Assembly: GCA_947489445.1 (NCBI GenBank)
Contig: CANLDN010000003.1
Location: 372,001-436,000 of the forward strand
Source: an uncultured Paracoccaceae bacterium
Lineage (GTDB): Bacteria; Pseudomonadota; Alphaproteobacteria; Rhodobacterales; Rhodobacteraceae
Length of the DNA stretch: 64,000 bases
Reading direction: 5' to 3'
Made by a program: the position numbers and the translations under genes. Of the stretch, positions 47,633 to 57,003 are shown piece by piece. A model generated the notes under the pieces. It had not been told where the DNA came from and made no database searches. It saw only the letters and a list, made by a program, of their open reading frames with translations. The number at the start of each line of letters is the position of its first letter. Position 1 is the first letter of the stretch.

Positions 47633-48868
47633 ATGTCCGACCATATCGATCCCGCCAAACTTGACCGTCTTGCCGAAGTTGCTGTTCGCACGGGCGTAAA
47701 TCTGCAGCCCGGGCAGGATCTGGTGATCACTGCGCCGATGGCCGCCCTTGATCTTGTCCGCCGCATAACCGTGCATGCCTATAAGGCGGGTGGCGGGATT
47801 GTGACGCCCTTCTTTACCGATGATGCGATTACGCTGGCGCGGTATGAACATGCCCCTGACGAAAGTTTTGACCGCGCGCCGCACTGGTTGTTCGAAGGAA
47901 TGGCGGCCGCGTTCAAGGGCGGTGCTGCGCGCATGGCGATTACGGGTGATGATCCGATGTTGCTGGCCGATCAGGACCCGGCAAAGGTCGCTCGGCTGAG
48001 CAAGGCGAATTCCATCGCTGCAAAACCGGCGATGGAACCGATCGTGGGGTTTGAGGTGAACTGGAACATCGTGGCCTATCCGGGCGCGGCATGGGCCCGC
48101 ACGGTGTTTCCCGACCTGCCGGTGGACGAGGCGCAAGGTAAACTGATGGATGCCATCTATGCCGCGTCCCGGTTGGATGGCGATGACCCTGTTGCCAATT
48201 GGGCCGCCCATACCGCCAACCTGAAAGAGCGTGTGAATTGGTTGAATGCGCAGAACTTCAGCGCCCTCCATTATACCGGCCCCGGCACCGATCTGCATCT
48301 GGGACTGGCCGATGGGCATATCTGGAAGGGCGGGGCGTCGCCTGCCCTGAACGGTGTGGTGTGCCAGCCGAACATTCCGACGGAGGAGGTGTTTACCTGT
48401 CCGCATGCCTACAAGGTGGACGGCACGGTCGCGGCGACCAAGCCGCTCGCCCATCAGGGCAGCGTGATCGAAAACATCGCCGTGCGGTTCGAGGCGGGCC
48501 GGATTGTGGAGGCGACGGCCACCAAGGGCGAGGATGTGCTGAACGCGCTGCTGAAAACAGACGATGGCGCCAGCCGCATTGGCGAGGTGGCGCTGGTCCC
48601 GCATTCCAGCCCGATTAGCCAGTCTGGCACCCTGTTTTACAACACGCTGTTTGATGAAAACGCATCCTGCCACATCGCGCTGGGCCAGTGTTATGCCGAT
48701 ACGATTGAGGGCGGTTCGGAGTTTTCCCCGGAGGAATTGAAGCAGAAGGGCGGCAATCAGAGCATTATCCATGTGGATTGGATGATGGGATCGGATGCGG
48801 TCGATATTGATGGCATCACCAAAACCGGAGAGCGTGTGCCGGTGATGCGCGCGGGGGAATGGGCGTGA
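47633..48868 (+). CDS. M29-family metallo-aminopeptidase
   Basis: 411 residues from ATG 47633 (AGGAG 5 nt upstream), full length for thermophilic-type M29 aminopeptidases (AmpS/PepS). Metal and catalytic segments: MEPIVGFEVNWNIVAYPG, TGPGTDLHLGLADGHIWKGG, NIPTEEVFTCPHAYKVDG, HIALGQCYADTIEGG and IIHVDWMMGSDAVDIDG (E, E, H, Y, H, D ligand set). A cytosolic enzyme trimming N-terminal residues from peptides. It is a single gene. Confidence 0.9.
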   Translation: MSDHIDPAKLDRLAEVAVRTGVNLQPGQDLVITAPMAALDLVRRITVHAYKAGGGIVTPFFTDDAITLARYEHAPDESFDRAPHWLFEGMAAAFKGGAARMAITGDDPMLLADQDPAKVARLSKANSIAAKPAMEPIVGFEVNWNIVAYPGAAWARTVFPDLPVDEAQGKLMDAIYAASRLDGDDPVANWAAHTANLKERVNWLNAQNFSALHYTGPGTDLHLGLADGHIWKGGASPALNGVVCQPNIPTEEVFTCPHAYKVDGTVAATKPLAHQGSVIENIAVRFEAGRIVEATATKGEDVLNALLKTDDGASRIGEVALVPHSSPISQSGTLFYNTLFDENASCHIALGQCYADTIEGGSEFSPEELKQKGGNQSIIHVDWMMGSDAVDIDGITKTGERVPVMRAGEWA

Positions 48869-49302
48869 GGTTGATCGCGCCGCGCTTGGCTGTTATGTGG
48901 GCAGTATGATGAAACTTATGCGACGACATTTCCCTCTTCTGGAACGAGATCCAGACATCACCGCCCAGGAATGGCGCGCGATGTAGATCTGCGCGTTTTC
49001 ATCAAAGATAGATCATCTTTGTTTCCGGGCGGCACCATGCGGTGACCGCCCTTTTTTTTGTCCAATATAGGAGACCCGAGCTGATGCCATATCAGTCCTG
49101 CGAAGAACCAGACGATATCGAGGAGGCCGCGCCTGATGGCGCGCCCTCCCTGATTATGGCCCAGACCCATACGACGCCGGCGCACCGTTTCAGCTGACAG
49201 GTATTTGCTTGTTGGGTGGGTGCGATATTGAATTAAGTAATTGATAATAAATAATAAATTGACGTGATGTCGTATCTTTTCTAGAATGTCCTCATCAGCT
49301 TT
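48869..49302. other. Intergenic region with terminator, before the tRNA pair
   Basis: 434 bp. A 26-codon open frame at 48906 has no useful ribosome-binding site and was not accepted. The only firm element is the terminator at 49027. The stretch just before the tRNAs (49205-49290) is strongly AT-rich, as expected for a promoter. Confidence 0.5.
49027..49059 (+). terminator. Rho-independent terminator
   Basis: GGGCGGCACC, loop ATGC, GGTGACCGCCC (one bulge), then eight T. It is the strongest terminator in the window, 158 nt after the aminopeptidase stop. Confidence 0.82.
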
Positions 49303-49377
49303 GGGGCGTTCGTCTAGTGGTTAGGACACCCGTCTTTCGAACGGACAACGCGGGTTCGAACCCCGCACGCCCTACCA
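49303..49377 (+). tRNA. tRNA-Glu (anticodon TTC)
   Basis: 75 nt with an encoded CCA. Acceptor stem GGGGCGT/ACGCCCT (G.T at 1-72), U8-C9, D arm GTCTAGTGGTTAGGAC, anticodon loop CTTTCGA with TTC, T arm GCGGG-TTCGAAC-CCCGC. The last anticodon-stem pair is C.A, so that stem has only four clean pairs; the rest matches tRNA-Glu well. Confidence 0.88.
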
Positions 49378-49387
49378 GCTGAAACGC

Positions 49388-49462
49388 GGTCGCGTAGCTC
49401 AACGGGAGAGCATCGGATTGTCTATCCGAGGGTTGCGGGTTCGATCCCCGTCGCGACCGCCA
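49388..49462 (+). tRNA. tRNA-Asp (anticodon GTC)
   Basis: 75 nt with an encoded CCA and G73. Acceptor GGTCGCG/CGCGACC, U8-A9, GCTC D stem, anticodon arm TCGGA-TTGTCTA-TCCGA, T loop TTCGATC. It lies 10 nt after tRNA-Glu, so the two are likely co-transcribed. Confidence 0.95.
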
Positions 49463-49576
49463 TAGGTTTCCTGCAGGGGGCAGCTGGGCGTCAGATGTGG
49501 GCCCAATCTTACAAACCTTGCCAAAATTGCCTTTGCATATAGGGTCAGCACATATGACCCTTTACCGGAGGCAGTA

Positions 49577-50017
49577 ATGGACGCTTTGGCATTTGCAAAA
49601 GCATGGGAGGACGGATGGAATAGCCATGACCTGGATGTGATTATGAGTCATTACCACGATGAGATTGTGTTCCGTTCCCGAAAGGCTATCCAACTTGTCG
49701 GCACTGGTGAGATTCATGGCAAACGTGCTCTCCGAGAGTATTGGGCAGCTGCACTTGCTCGCCAGCCTGATCTGAAATTCAGTGTACAGGATGTTTTTGA
49801 AGGGCACGAAATGTTGGTTGTTTCGTACACAAATCACAAGGGCGTTTTGGCAACAGAAACACTGTACTTTGATGATAGTGGACGGGTCATTAAGCTGCGG
49901 CGTGTCACCGAGTTTAAAATGCTCACGGTGTCTTTGTCTGCGTCTTTGCCGTTGCTGTGGCGGTTGGCACAGGGTGATTATGCCAGCGGTCTTGTTACTC
50001 AAGCCCACCGGATATGA
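49577..50017 (+). CDS. NTF2-like (SnoaL-type) fold protein
   Basis: 146 residues; GGAGG 8 nt upstream. MDALAFAKAWEDGWNSHDLDVIMSHYHDEIVF is the standard opening of NTF2-like polyketide cyclase/limonene hydrolase relatives (helix, then the D-x-x-x-x-Y pattern), with LREYWAAALARQPDLKF next. The C-terminal ~30 residues extend past the core. Enzymatic role unknown. It precedes the NDUFS4-like gene by 99 nt in the same direction. Confidence 0.7.
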   Translation: MDALAFAKAWEDGWNSHDLDVIMSHYHDEIVFRSRKAIQLVGTGEIHGKRALREYWAAALARQPDLKFSVQDVFEGHEMLVVSYTNHKGVLATETLYFDDSGRVIKLRRVTEFKMLTVSLSASLPLLWRLAQGDYASGLVTQAHRI

Positions 50018-50116
50018 TCAAAGATGCTTGGTCTGTGATAATTGCCCCACGCCACTGAAAGGCTTGCGAAGCCTTCATCTTTTGCACATATAGAGGGCAC
50101 TCAGCGGGAGACGATG

Positions 50117-50428
50117 ATGCGTGCACGAATCTACAAGCCAGCCCGGACGGCGATGTCATCAGGAACTGCCAAGACAAAGTATTGGGTGTTGGAGTATGTG
50201 GCAGAGACAGCCCGCGAGGTTGATCCCCTGATGGGTTGGACATCGTCCGCCGATACCCAAGCGCAGGTGAAGCTGATCTTTGATACCAAAGAAGAAGCGC
50301 TGGAATACGCCCGCGATAATGGGATTGACCCCATTGTGCAGGAGCCAAAGCCGCGCAAGGCGAATATTCGCCCTGGCGGCTATGGTGAGAATTTTGCAAC
50401 CAATCGCCGTGGCGCCTGGACACATTAA
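50117..50428 (+). CDS. NDUFS4-like complex I accessory subunit
   Basis: 103 residues from ATG 50117 (GGGAG 6 nt upstream; ATG 50114 also in frame). ETC complex I conserved-region family (PF04800-type): [39 protein letters not shown] and the invariant end [15 protein letters not shown]. This alphaproteobacterial homolog of mitochondrial NDUFS4 is an accessory subunit of NADH:ubiquinone oxidoreductase, usually encoded outside the nuo operon, as here. Confidence 0.9.
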   Translation: MRARIYKPARTAMSSGTAKTKYWVLEYVAETAREVDPLMGWTSSADTQAQVKLIFDTKEEALEYARDNGIDPIVQEPKPRKANIRPGGYGENFATNRRGAWTH

Positions 50429-51198
50429 GTCGCTACCGGCAATCCGACCTCCTTTCGCCCCGCGTCCGATTTGATCGAGAAATCGCCGCCGTCGTGATGG
50501 CGGGCGGCATCGCTTGTCAGCCAAAGCACCGCCTCTGCCGCCCATTGCGGCGGAATATGCGCAGACCAGTCGAGTTGGGATACCGGATTGATCCCTGCCG
50601 ATTTGATTTCGCGCTGCATGTTGGTGGCCACTGTGCCGGGTGACAGGCCAACGCAGCGAATGCCATTTGCCGCCTCCTCCTTGTGGACGCAGGCGGTGAG
50701 CATCAAGACGGCGGCCTTGGTCGCGCAGTAGTGGGACCACCCCTCAAGCGCGCTGGTTGCGGCCCCGGATGAGATGTTGATGATCGTGCCCCCGCCCGTG
50801 GTTTTCATGATGGGGATGGCGGCGTTGAGGCCGTAAAAGACCCCTTTGAGGTTGATATCAGTAACGTTGCCCCAAGCGATCGGATCGGCGTCTTCGATCC
50901 GGGCGATGGGGTCGATGATACCGGCGTTATTGACCAGAATGTCGAGCCGACCAAAAGTGTCTGCGACCTGTGCAAAGGCGGCTTTCACTGCGGCTGGATC
51001 GGCCATGTCGCAGCGAATTGCGGTGGCCTGATCGCCGATTTCGGCCGCGATTTGCGCGATTTCCTCTTGGCTGCGTGCCAGCAGGGCGACGTTGGCCCCG
51101 GCACTGGCCAGTCTACGCACTGTCGCGGCACCGATGCCCCGGCTGGCGCCTGTGACGATGGCAGTTTGGCCGGTGAGGGTGATGTCCGGGTTGAACAT
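50425..51198 (-). CDS. Short-chain dehydrogenase/reductase
   Basis: 257 residues, classical [19 protein letters not shown] cofactor loop, VNNAGIID, catalytic Ser in [17 protein letters not shown] (Tyr/Lys). The first base of its start overlaps the stop of azoR (TAATG), so it is translationally coupled to the azoreductase and shares its LysR regulator. Its last bases overlap the 3' end of the converging NDUFS4-like gene. Substrate unknown, possibly a quinone or carbonyl. Confidence 0.85.
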   Translation of the reverse strand: MFNPDITLTGQTAIVTGASRGIGAATVRRLASAGANVALLARSQEEIAQIAAEIGDQATAIRCDMADPAAVKAAFAQVADTFGRLDILVNNAGIIDPIARIEDADPIAWGNVTDINLKGVFYGLNAAIPIMKTTGGGTIINISSGAATSALEGWSHYCATKAAVLMLTACVHKEEAANGIRCVGLSPGTVATNMQREIKSAGINPVSQLDWSAHIPPQWAAEAVLWLTSDAARHHDGGDFSIKSDAGRKEVGLPVAT

Positions 51199-51848
51199 TA
51201 TGCCGCCTCCTGATTGGCGATGAAGCTGTCGATGGCTTGCAGCGTGGCCGTTTCGTTTTGGGCGATGGTGGCGGGGTCGGCGGTTGTTGCTTCGATGCTG
51301 AAAAAGGTGACATCGCTGATTCCGATGAAGTTGAGGATCATTTCGACGTAGGGCCGCATGAAATCGTAGGTCTGTAGCGGGCCGCCGTCACCATATCCAC
51401 CCGCCCCGTATGACAGGGTGACAATGGCCTTCTTGCCCGCCACAAGACCGCGGAATTGCCCGTCTTCGTAAGCGAAGGTGCGGCCGATGCGTACGATTTG
51501 GTCGATCCATGCTTTGAAAGCGGAGGGAACGGAGAAGTTATAGATCGGTACTGAAATAACGAGGATGTCGGCGGTCTCGATTTCGCCGATCAGTTTGTCA
51601 GAAAGCGCCGTGGCCGCGCGCAATGTGTCGGTCATTGCGTCTGGCGGGGTGTAGTACCCTTTGATCGTCGTATCGCCGATATGGGGGATTGGGGCTGCTG
51701 CGAGGTCGCGGTGAACCGTTGTGGCGTTGGGATAACGCGCCTGCAACTGCGATATCACATGATTGGCAAGTGAGCGGCTGTAAGAGCCTTCGTCATTGCC
51801 GGATGCGGCAGGGCGGGCGGATGCGTCGATGCGAAGGATATGTGTCAT
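51198..51848 (-). CDS. azoR: FMN-dependent NADH-azoreductase
   Basis: 216 residues, flavodoxin-like fold of AzoR. Phosphate loop near SARPAASGNDEGSYSRSLA, VISVPIYNFSVPSAFKAWIDQIVRIGRTF, and SYGAGGYGDGG. It reduces quinones and azo compounds with FMN and NADH, and such enzymes often respond to electrophilic stress. Divergent from the LysR gene 97 bp away. Confidence 0.88.
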   Translation of the reverse strand: MTHILRIDASARPAASGNDEGSYSRSLANHVISQLQARYPNATTVHRDLAAAPIPHIGDTTIKGYYTPPDAMTDTLRAATALSDKLIGEIETADILVISVPIYNFSVPSAFKAWIDQIVRIGRTFAYEDGQFRGLVAGKKAIVTLSYGAGGYGDGGPLQTYDFMRPYVEMILNFIGISDVTFFSIEATTADPATIAQNETATLQAIDSFIANQEAA

Positions 51849-51945
51849 GGCTGTGTCCTATGGTTTGTGATGTGTTGAATATGATTTGTGCCCCAGACGC
51901 CCGACAGGTGGACAAATGACAATCACTCGTGCAAAAAATGCATGA

Positions 51946-52854
51946 ATGGATCAATCACATCTTTCGCTGGCTGCTTTGCAGATGTTTTTTGATACGGCGC
52001 GGGCCGGGTCGTTTGCGGCTGTGGCCCGCACACGTGGGGTCGATCCGTCAATCGTGTCCCGTCAGATCAAGGGGCTGGAACACGCGCTGGGTTTCGCCCT
52101 TTTTGATCGCAATACACGGCGGCTGCATCTGACCGAGGCAGGTCGTCTTTACCTTGATCGGGCACGTGGCATTCTGGATGAGTTAGATGCAGCCCGTCAG
52201 GAGGCCATAGACGTGATGGCGCAACCCAGCGGCCTTTTGCGCCTGACAACCTCTACCGCGTTTGGCGAGCGCTGGTTGATGCCTCGGATCGCGGGGTTTG
52301 CAGCCTCTTATCCGGGGATTTCGCTTGATCTGATGCTGACCGATAACGTGGTTGATATTGCGCAGGCAGGCGTTGATCTGGCAATCCGGCTGGCCCCGCA
52401 GCCGGTGGGTGCCCTTGTGGCCAGAAAGCTGATGGATACGTCTTATCATGTCGTGGCGAGCCCGGATTATCTGGCGCGTATTGGGCCTTTGGATCGTCCG
52501 CAGGATTTGTCCGCACGCGACTGTTTGCTTTTGCCGTTGCCGGGGTATCGGTCGCAGTGGCGTTTTCGGCAGGGCGATGCGCAAACTGAGGTGGCTGTGA
52601 GTGGCATGATCACCGTTTCCAGTCCGGTTGCGTTGCATCGTGCCGCACGTGACGGTTTGGGGCCGACGCTACTGGCTGGCTGGATTGTGGAGGATGATTT
52701 GCAGTCCGGTCGTTTGGTCGATTGCCTGCCCGGATGGGACGTCAGTGCTGTCGATTTCGATACTGCGGCATGGTTGGTCTATCCGTCACGGGATTATGTC
52801 CCTGGGAAAGTGCGGGCGATGATTGACTATCTGGTGGCGACCAACGCCAAGTGA
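51946..52854 (+). CDS. LysR-family regulator of the azoR-SDR pair
   Basis: 302 residues. HTH MFFDTARAGSFAAVARTRGVDPSIVSRQIK (shown in pieces: SFAAVARTRGV, DPSIVSRQIK), then an effector-binding domain. Starts at ATG 51946 without a strong Shine-Dalgarno. The divergent arrangement with azoR, a typical LysR-quinone reductase pair, suggests it activates azoR in response to quinones or electrophiles. Confidence 0.85.
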   Translation: MDQSHLSLAALQMFFDTARAGSFAAVARTRGVDPSIVSRQIKGLEHALGFALFDRNTRRLHLTEAGRLYLDRARGILDELDAARQEAIDVMAQPSGLLRLTTSTAFGERWLMPRIAGFAASYPGISLDLMLTDNVVDIAQAGVDLAIRLAPQPVGALVARKLMDTSYHVVASPDYLARIGPLDRPQDLSARDCLLLPLPGYRSQWRFRQGDAQTEVAVSGMITVSSPVALHRAARDGLGPTLLAGWIVEDDLQSGRLVDCLPGWDVSAVDFDTAAWLVYPSRDYVPGKVRAMIDYLVATNAK

Positions 52855-52920
52855 GCTGTCAAATCTGTCATCTTGGGGCTTGCCAAATGCGATGCGCTCA
52901 CGCCATACCAACGCCCGAGC

Positions 52921-52997
52921 GGTCCCGTAGCTCAACTGGATAGAGCACCTGACTTCTAATCAGGATGTTGGGGGTTCGAGTCCTCCCGGGATCGCCA
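52921..52997 (+). tRNA. tRNA-Arg (anticodon TCT)
   Basis: 77 nt with an encoded CCA. Acceptor GGTCCCG/CGGGATC (one G.T), U8-A9, D arm GCTCAACTGGATAGAGC, anticodon arm CCTGA-CTTCTAA-TCAGG, T arm with GGTTCGAGTCC. Confidence 0.95.
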
Positions 52998-53325
52998 TTT
53001 GGTGGCTATTGAACGTCAGATGGATTTGACCTTCATGCGAAAAACTGACCTGAATTTCTTAAATGCGCCATGTCGCCCTTGGCGCTGACCGCGATGAACG
53101 TTGGGTCTGGGTCAGCAATGCTTGACCTTTGGGCTGGTATTGCGTGGCGCGGCCCGGTTGGGTTTTTGAAAATCTGCCCCATTTATGCAAAGACACGCGA
53201 CCATTGATGATGGTGTGGTGGGTGATGCGATTTTTGACAAAATCAGCTTTGGTGAGACATTTGCCGTGGTTGCCAAATAGGGCAAGGGGCGGGCCGTCAC
53301 GGTGCCGCAGCCATCGGGTTGAAGG
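52998..53325. other. Gene-free stretch between tRNA-Arg and rhaK
   Basis: 328 bp. A 76-codon ORF on the minus strand has no ribosome-binding site or recognisable protein. No integrase or tRNA-end repeat was found, so I see no sign that this tRNA is an integration site in use. Confidence 0.4.
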
Positions 53326-54714
53326 TCACACCGAGCAAGCAAGCCTTGTCCACAGATCGGCGTAGGCCTTCAGGCTGTTCAAATCATAATCCGTTTTTGA
53401 TGCAACAGGCTTTGGCAGCAAATGATCCTTGCTGAACAACATAGCAGCCCCCATGCTGGTGCCTGTGACGGCCGTGCTTGTGTAAACAGGGCGGGTTGTA
53501 ACTGCCTTAAGCATTGCGATGTATTCGGCGTTTCGGGCAAAGGGGCCTTCGACGATTGTCGGCCCGGCGCCACCGACGAGCCTCAGGCTGGTGCCCGTCA
53601 TCAGGGCCAGATAGAACGAAAGAGCCGCTGACCGCTGACCTGATCCAACCGCCGGTTCATCGCCCAGCCACTGCATCTGACGCCCTTGGAACGGACCCGA
53701 GCCGGGTTCAACAGACGGCAATAGCATCAGTTGCGTATTCAGAACCGCCATCACGTCTTGTGCTGTGGCATCGACCCGCCGATCCTGTTGGATGACTTCA
53801 TATTCCCGCCCACCCATAAAGCGCGCGCTGGGCACTGCCTGCGCAAGAGCGTTGACGTTGACAAGCGTGTCGCGGGCAGGATCAAGCCGGATGGGATCAC
53901 GCGCATCAGTGTTCTTCATCGACATGACAATCACCCATGTTCCCGTTGAAACGACACAGATGGGGCGGTCCCGCGATATCACATGCGGGTAAAGAGAGGC
54001 GTTCGAGTCGTGGATGCCGACGCAAACAAGTGTATCTGGCGCGAGGCCCGTGGCCTCTGCGATCTCGGGCAGGATTTGCCCCAGAATCTCGTTGGGTTGG
54101 CGGACTGGCGCGATCTTGTTCCGAATGCCCAGTTTTTCAGGAAGATCGGAAAACGTGCCTTCATGGGGGTTCCACAAATCGGTATGACAGCCGATTGATG
54201 TGACATCCGTGGCTGCGACCCCTGTCAGACGATGCCCCCAATATTGCGGATAGGTCACAATTTGTGCTGTTCGCGCCTTGAGCGTTGGGTCGGTCGCGCA
54301 TTGCCAGTGCAGTTGTGCGCCGACGTTCAGCCCACCCGGGAGCTTGGGTGACCCGGTCTGGGTAAAGTCCGGCTTTATGGCATCATATGCGGCGACGATT
54401 TTTGCCGGATATGTGTGTTCGTAATCGAGGATTGGCGCGGCGAGCGCGCCAGTGTCATCCAGCAACGCCACGCAGGCCCCGTGCGTTGTGATGGAAATCG
54501 CGTCAATGCCGTAATCGCGGTGGAATTGCGCCAAAGCGTCAAGGAGGAAATCCCAGTGGCCGTCGACATCATAATGTGGCCAGGGCGGGCCGGGCTGGAC
54601 CATGTTCGGCCGGGTGATCACGGCCATTTCCGTCAAACTGGGAAGATCGACGAGCGCGAGCTTGGCGTTGGTTTTGCCAATGTCGATGACGGCGATATGT
54701 TGCAGCGCGGTCAT
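53326..54714 (-). CDS. rhaK: FGGY-family kinase, L-rhamnulokinase
   Basis: 462 residues. N-terminal phosphate loop [19 protein letters not shown] and the two-lobed FGGY fold, with [19 protein letters not shown] and the ATP lobe [15 protein letters not shown]. It phosphorylates L-rhamnulose to the 1-phosphate used by RhaD. It is last in the leftward rha operon; its ATG overlaps the mutarotase stop by 4 nt. Placement follows the rhizobial RhaK arrangement, where the kinase is also needed for transport. Confidence 0.87.
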   Translation of the reverse strand: MTALQHIAVIDIGKTNAKLALVDLPSLTEMAVITRPNMVQPGPPWPHYDVDGHWDFLLDALAQFHRDYGIDAISITTHGACVALLDDTGALAAPILDYEHTYPAKIVAAYDAIKPDFTQTGSPKLPGGLNVGAQLHWQCATDPTLKARTAQIVTYPQYWGHRLTGVAATDVTSIGCHTDLWNPHEGTFSDLPEKLGIRNKIAPVRQPNEILGQILPEIAEATGLAPDTLVCVGIHDSNASLYPHVISRDRPICVVSTGTWVIVMSMKNTDARDPIRLDPARDTLVNVNALAQAVPSARFMGGREYEVIQQDRRVDATAQDVMAVLNTQLMLLPSVEPGSGPFQGRQMQWLGDEPAVGSGQRSAALSFYLALMTGTSLRLVGGAGPTIVEGPFARNAEYIAMLKAVTTRPVYTSTAVTGTSMGAAMLFSKDHLLPKPVASKTDYDLNSLKAYADLWTRLACSV

Positions 54715-55028
54715 GGCATGTGAAACAGCGGTGTCAGGATTGTGGCAACGGGAGAATTATCCGCGTTGGTCTTCATGATGTCGCCCATGTAAGCCCACCA
54801 CTTTTGCATGACGGGATGGTTGGGCAGGTCATCCATGCCGTGATCCGCTGTGCGGGTCAGAACGCCAATGAGATGGCCGGTTTCCTCGTCCAAGTGGATG
54901 GAATAGTCGCTGATGCCAGCCGCGTGCAGCAGATCAACCAGTTCTGGCCAGATCGCGTCGTGACGGCGCTTGTATTCCGCCGCCATTCCAACGTTCAGCT
55001 GCATCCGAAAGACGTAACGCGCGCTCAT
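54711..55028 (-). CDS. rhaM: L-rhamnose mutarotase
   Basis: 105 residues from ATG 55028 ([12 protein letters not shown]), the normal RhaM/RhaU length; the start at 55058 adds ten unrelated residues. Contains [19 protein letters not shown] and the conserved HP in [18 protein letters not shown]. It interconverts alpha and beta anomers of L-rhamnose. It overlaps both neighbouring genes by 4 nt. In rhizobia it is named rhaU. Confidence 0.9.
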   Translation of the reverse strand: MSARYVFRMQLNVGMAAEYKRRHDAIWPELVDLLHAAGISDYSIHLDEETGHLIGVLTRTADHGMDDLPNHPVMQKWWAYMGDIMKTNADNSPVATILTPLFHMP

Positions 55029-56026
55029 GCTTTGCGCCTCGTGGCGGCCATCGCCCATAGTCGCGGCAGTGCGATGACACCGATCAGCAGCAGGCCGATG
55101 AAAATGGACATGACGATGCCCGGCACGTTCAGCAGGCCCAACCCGAACGTCACCAGCCCCATGACAAACGCCGCGATCACAACCCCGGGGATCGTTCCCG
55201 ACCCGCCCAAAATGTTGACGCCGCCAAGGACGACCATTGTGACCACCTCAAGCTCCATCCCTGTGGCGATGCTGGGCCGCGTCGATCCGAGGCGGGATGT
55301 AAGGCAGATCGCAGCCACGCCGGACATCAGGCCGGTGAGCAGGAACAAAACAAATTTCACCCGCGCTACGCGGATGCCGCTGAACAGCGCCCCTGTGGGG
55401 TTGTTGCCGATGGCATAGACGGCCCGACCGAAATTGGTCTTGTGCAATAGCACACCATAGATGACCGCGATGATCACGAAGAGCAGCATCTCTACCGTGA
55501 AGACCCAGTAAATATATCCCTGTCCAAACCAGGAAAAGCTGGGGGGATAGCCGCGGAATGCATCATCGCCAAGGATGATAAAACTTATGCCGCGAAAGAG
55601 GCTCATCGTGCCAATCGTCACGACGATTGATGGCAAACCCAGCACGGTGACGAAAAATCCGTTGAACGCACCACATAGAAGCCCGACAGTCAGGCCGATG
55701 ATGACCAGTTCAGGCGTCCCTGCGCCAAATTGCAGCGCAAGGCCAATGGCGGTGCTGGACAGTGCAATGATGGAAGCAACCGAGAGGTCAATTTCGCCCG
55801 AAATGATCAGCAACGCCATGGCGAAGGCGATCATGGCTTTCTCGGTGAAGTTGAAGGTCGCGTCACTCAGGTTCCAGGCGCTGAGAAAATAGGGTGATGC
55901 GAAGCTGTTGATCACGAAGATCGCGATCGCCACAGCAAGCAACAGGGCTTCCCAACTTTTGAAAAGACGCGCTGCGCGACTGTTCAGGCGGTCGGGAACG
56001 TGGCGGGTCTGGGCGGTGTTTATCAT
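55025..56026 (-). CDS. rhaQ: Rhamnose ABC transporter permease
   Basis: 333 residues, about ten membrane helices, ribose-type (RbsC/BPD_transp_2) permease. Contains [19 protein letters not shown] and [20 protein letters not shown], and the conserved [19 protein letters not shown] near the C-terminus. Its start overlaps the stop of rhaP, its end the mutarotase start. Second of two permeases; the assignment P versus Q follows the rhizobial order. Confidence 0.87.
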   Translation of the reverse strand: MINTAQTRHVPDRLNSRAARLFKSWEALLLAVAIAIFVINSFASPYFLSAWNLSDATFNFTEKAMIAFAMALLIISGEIDLSVASIIALSSTAIGLALQFGAGTPELVIIGLTVGLLCGAFNGFFVTVLGLPSIVVTIGTMSLFRGISFIILGDDAFRGYPPSFSWFGQGYIYWVFTVEMLLFVIIAVIYGVLLHKTNFGRAVYAIGNNPTGALFSGIRVARVKFVLFLLTGLMSGVAAICLTSRLGSTRPSIATGMELEVVTMVVLGGVNILGGSGTIPGVVIAAFVMGLVTFGLGLLNVPGIVMSIFIGLLLIGVIALPRLWAMAATRRKA

Positions 56027-57003
56027 TGTATGGTCTCCGCCGATTTCAGGATGATGCGGCCTTTGGTGCGGCCTGCCCGTGCGTTGAACGCGACGGCGAT
56101 CAAGATTGCACTGCCGGAAATGGCAAGCTGCCAGAACGGCGAAATGTTCACCACCGGCAGCGCGTTTTTGACGACGCCAAGGAAGAGCGCGCCCAAGACT
56201 GCGCCGCCCACTGATCCAATCCCGCCGGCGATAGAAATGCCGCCGATCACGCAGGCGGCCACGACTTCAAGCTCGAACCCGCCGGCGATGTCGACATATG
56301 CCACTGCATAACGTGCGACCCACAGGTAGCCTGTCAGGCCCGCGAGCGCACCAGAAACCACAAAGGCCCAGAACTGCGTTTTGCCAACGTTGATCCCCGT
56401 ATAGACCGCAGCTTGCGGGTTGCCGCCCACCGCAAAGATCGACCGCCCGAATTGCGTGCGGGACATCATGACCCCGAAGACGATCACGCAGAGGATGGCG
56501 ATCCATGAAAGGACCGGCAGCCCCAAGAGGACGGTCCGGGGGAAGCCTGTGAAGGCCGGAGACATCTCGTGTGAATTGACCCATTTGCCATCGGACATCA
56601 GAAAGATGATCCCCCGAAAGATTGTCATGGTGCCCAAGGTGACAACGATGGGCGGAATGGCCAGCTTCCACACCAGAACCCCGTTGATGGCGCCCATGAT
56701 CGCGCCAAGCAGGATGGCAATTGCGATGATCACGAGGATCGGCAAGCCCGGCATCGCGACGTTGATCATGGCGACCGCCATGCCCGTCAGCGCGAGGTTT
56801 GCGGCGACCGACAGATCAATGCAGCGGGTCAGGATCACGACCATTTGGCCCAGCGCGAGAATGATGAGCGGGGCCGTGTCATTGAATACATTGGCCAGGT
56901 TGGATGGTGCGACAAAGCCCGAAAATCGCGACGAAATCAGGATCAGAAGCAGAAGAATGACTCCGGCCAATATCGCTTCGCGTATTGGAATTAGGCGGGT
57001 CAT
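56023..57003 (-). CDS. rhaP: Rhamnose ABC transporter permease
   Basis: 326 residues, ribose-type permease with about ten helices: LGQMVVILTRCIDLSVAANL, TLGTMTIFRGIIFLMSDG, FAVGGNPQAAVYTGINVGKT and CVIGGISIAGGIGSVGGAVLG. Forms a heterodimer with RhaQ. Start overlaps the rhaT stop by 4 nt. Confidence 0.87.
   Translation of the reverse strand: MTRLIPIREAILAGVILLLLILISSRFSGFVAPSNLANVFNDTAPLIILALGQMVVILTRCIDLSVAANLALTGMAVAMINVAMPGLPILVIIAIAILLGAIMGAINGVLVWKLAIPPIVVTLGTMTIFRGIIFLMSDGKWVNSHEMSPAFTGFPRTVLLGLPVLSWIAILCVIVFGVMMSRTQFGRSIFAVGGNPQAAVYTGINVGKTQFWAFVVSGALAGLTGYLWVARYAVAYVDIAGGFELEVVAACVIGGISIAGGIGSVGGAVLGALFLGVVKNALPVVNISPFWQLAISGSAILIAVAFNARAGRTKGRIILKSAETIQ

Noticed and set aside
48906..48986. 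26-codon frame (MMKLMRRHF...) before the 49027 terminator
   Set aside because: No clear Shine-Dalgarno, and nothing supports a real micro-protein beyond the open frame.
52921..53325. Genomic-island integration site at tRNA-Arg
   Set aside because: No integrase and no repeat of the tRNA 3' end were seen.
53112..53342. 76-codon minus-strand ORF next to rhaK
   Set aside because: Ends inside rhaK, no ribosome-binding site and no family.
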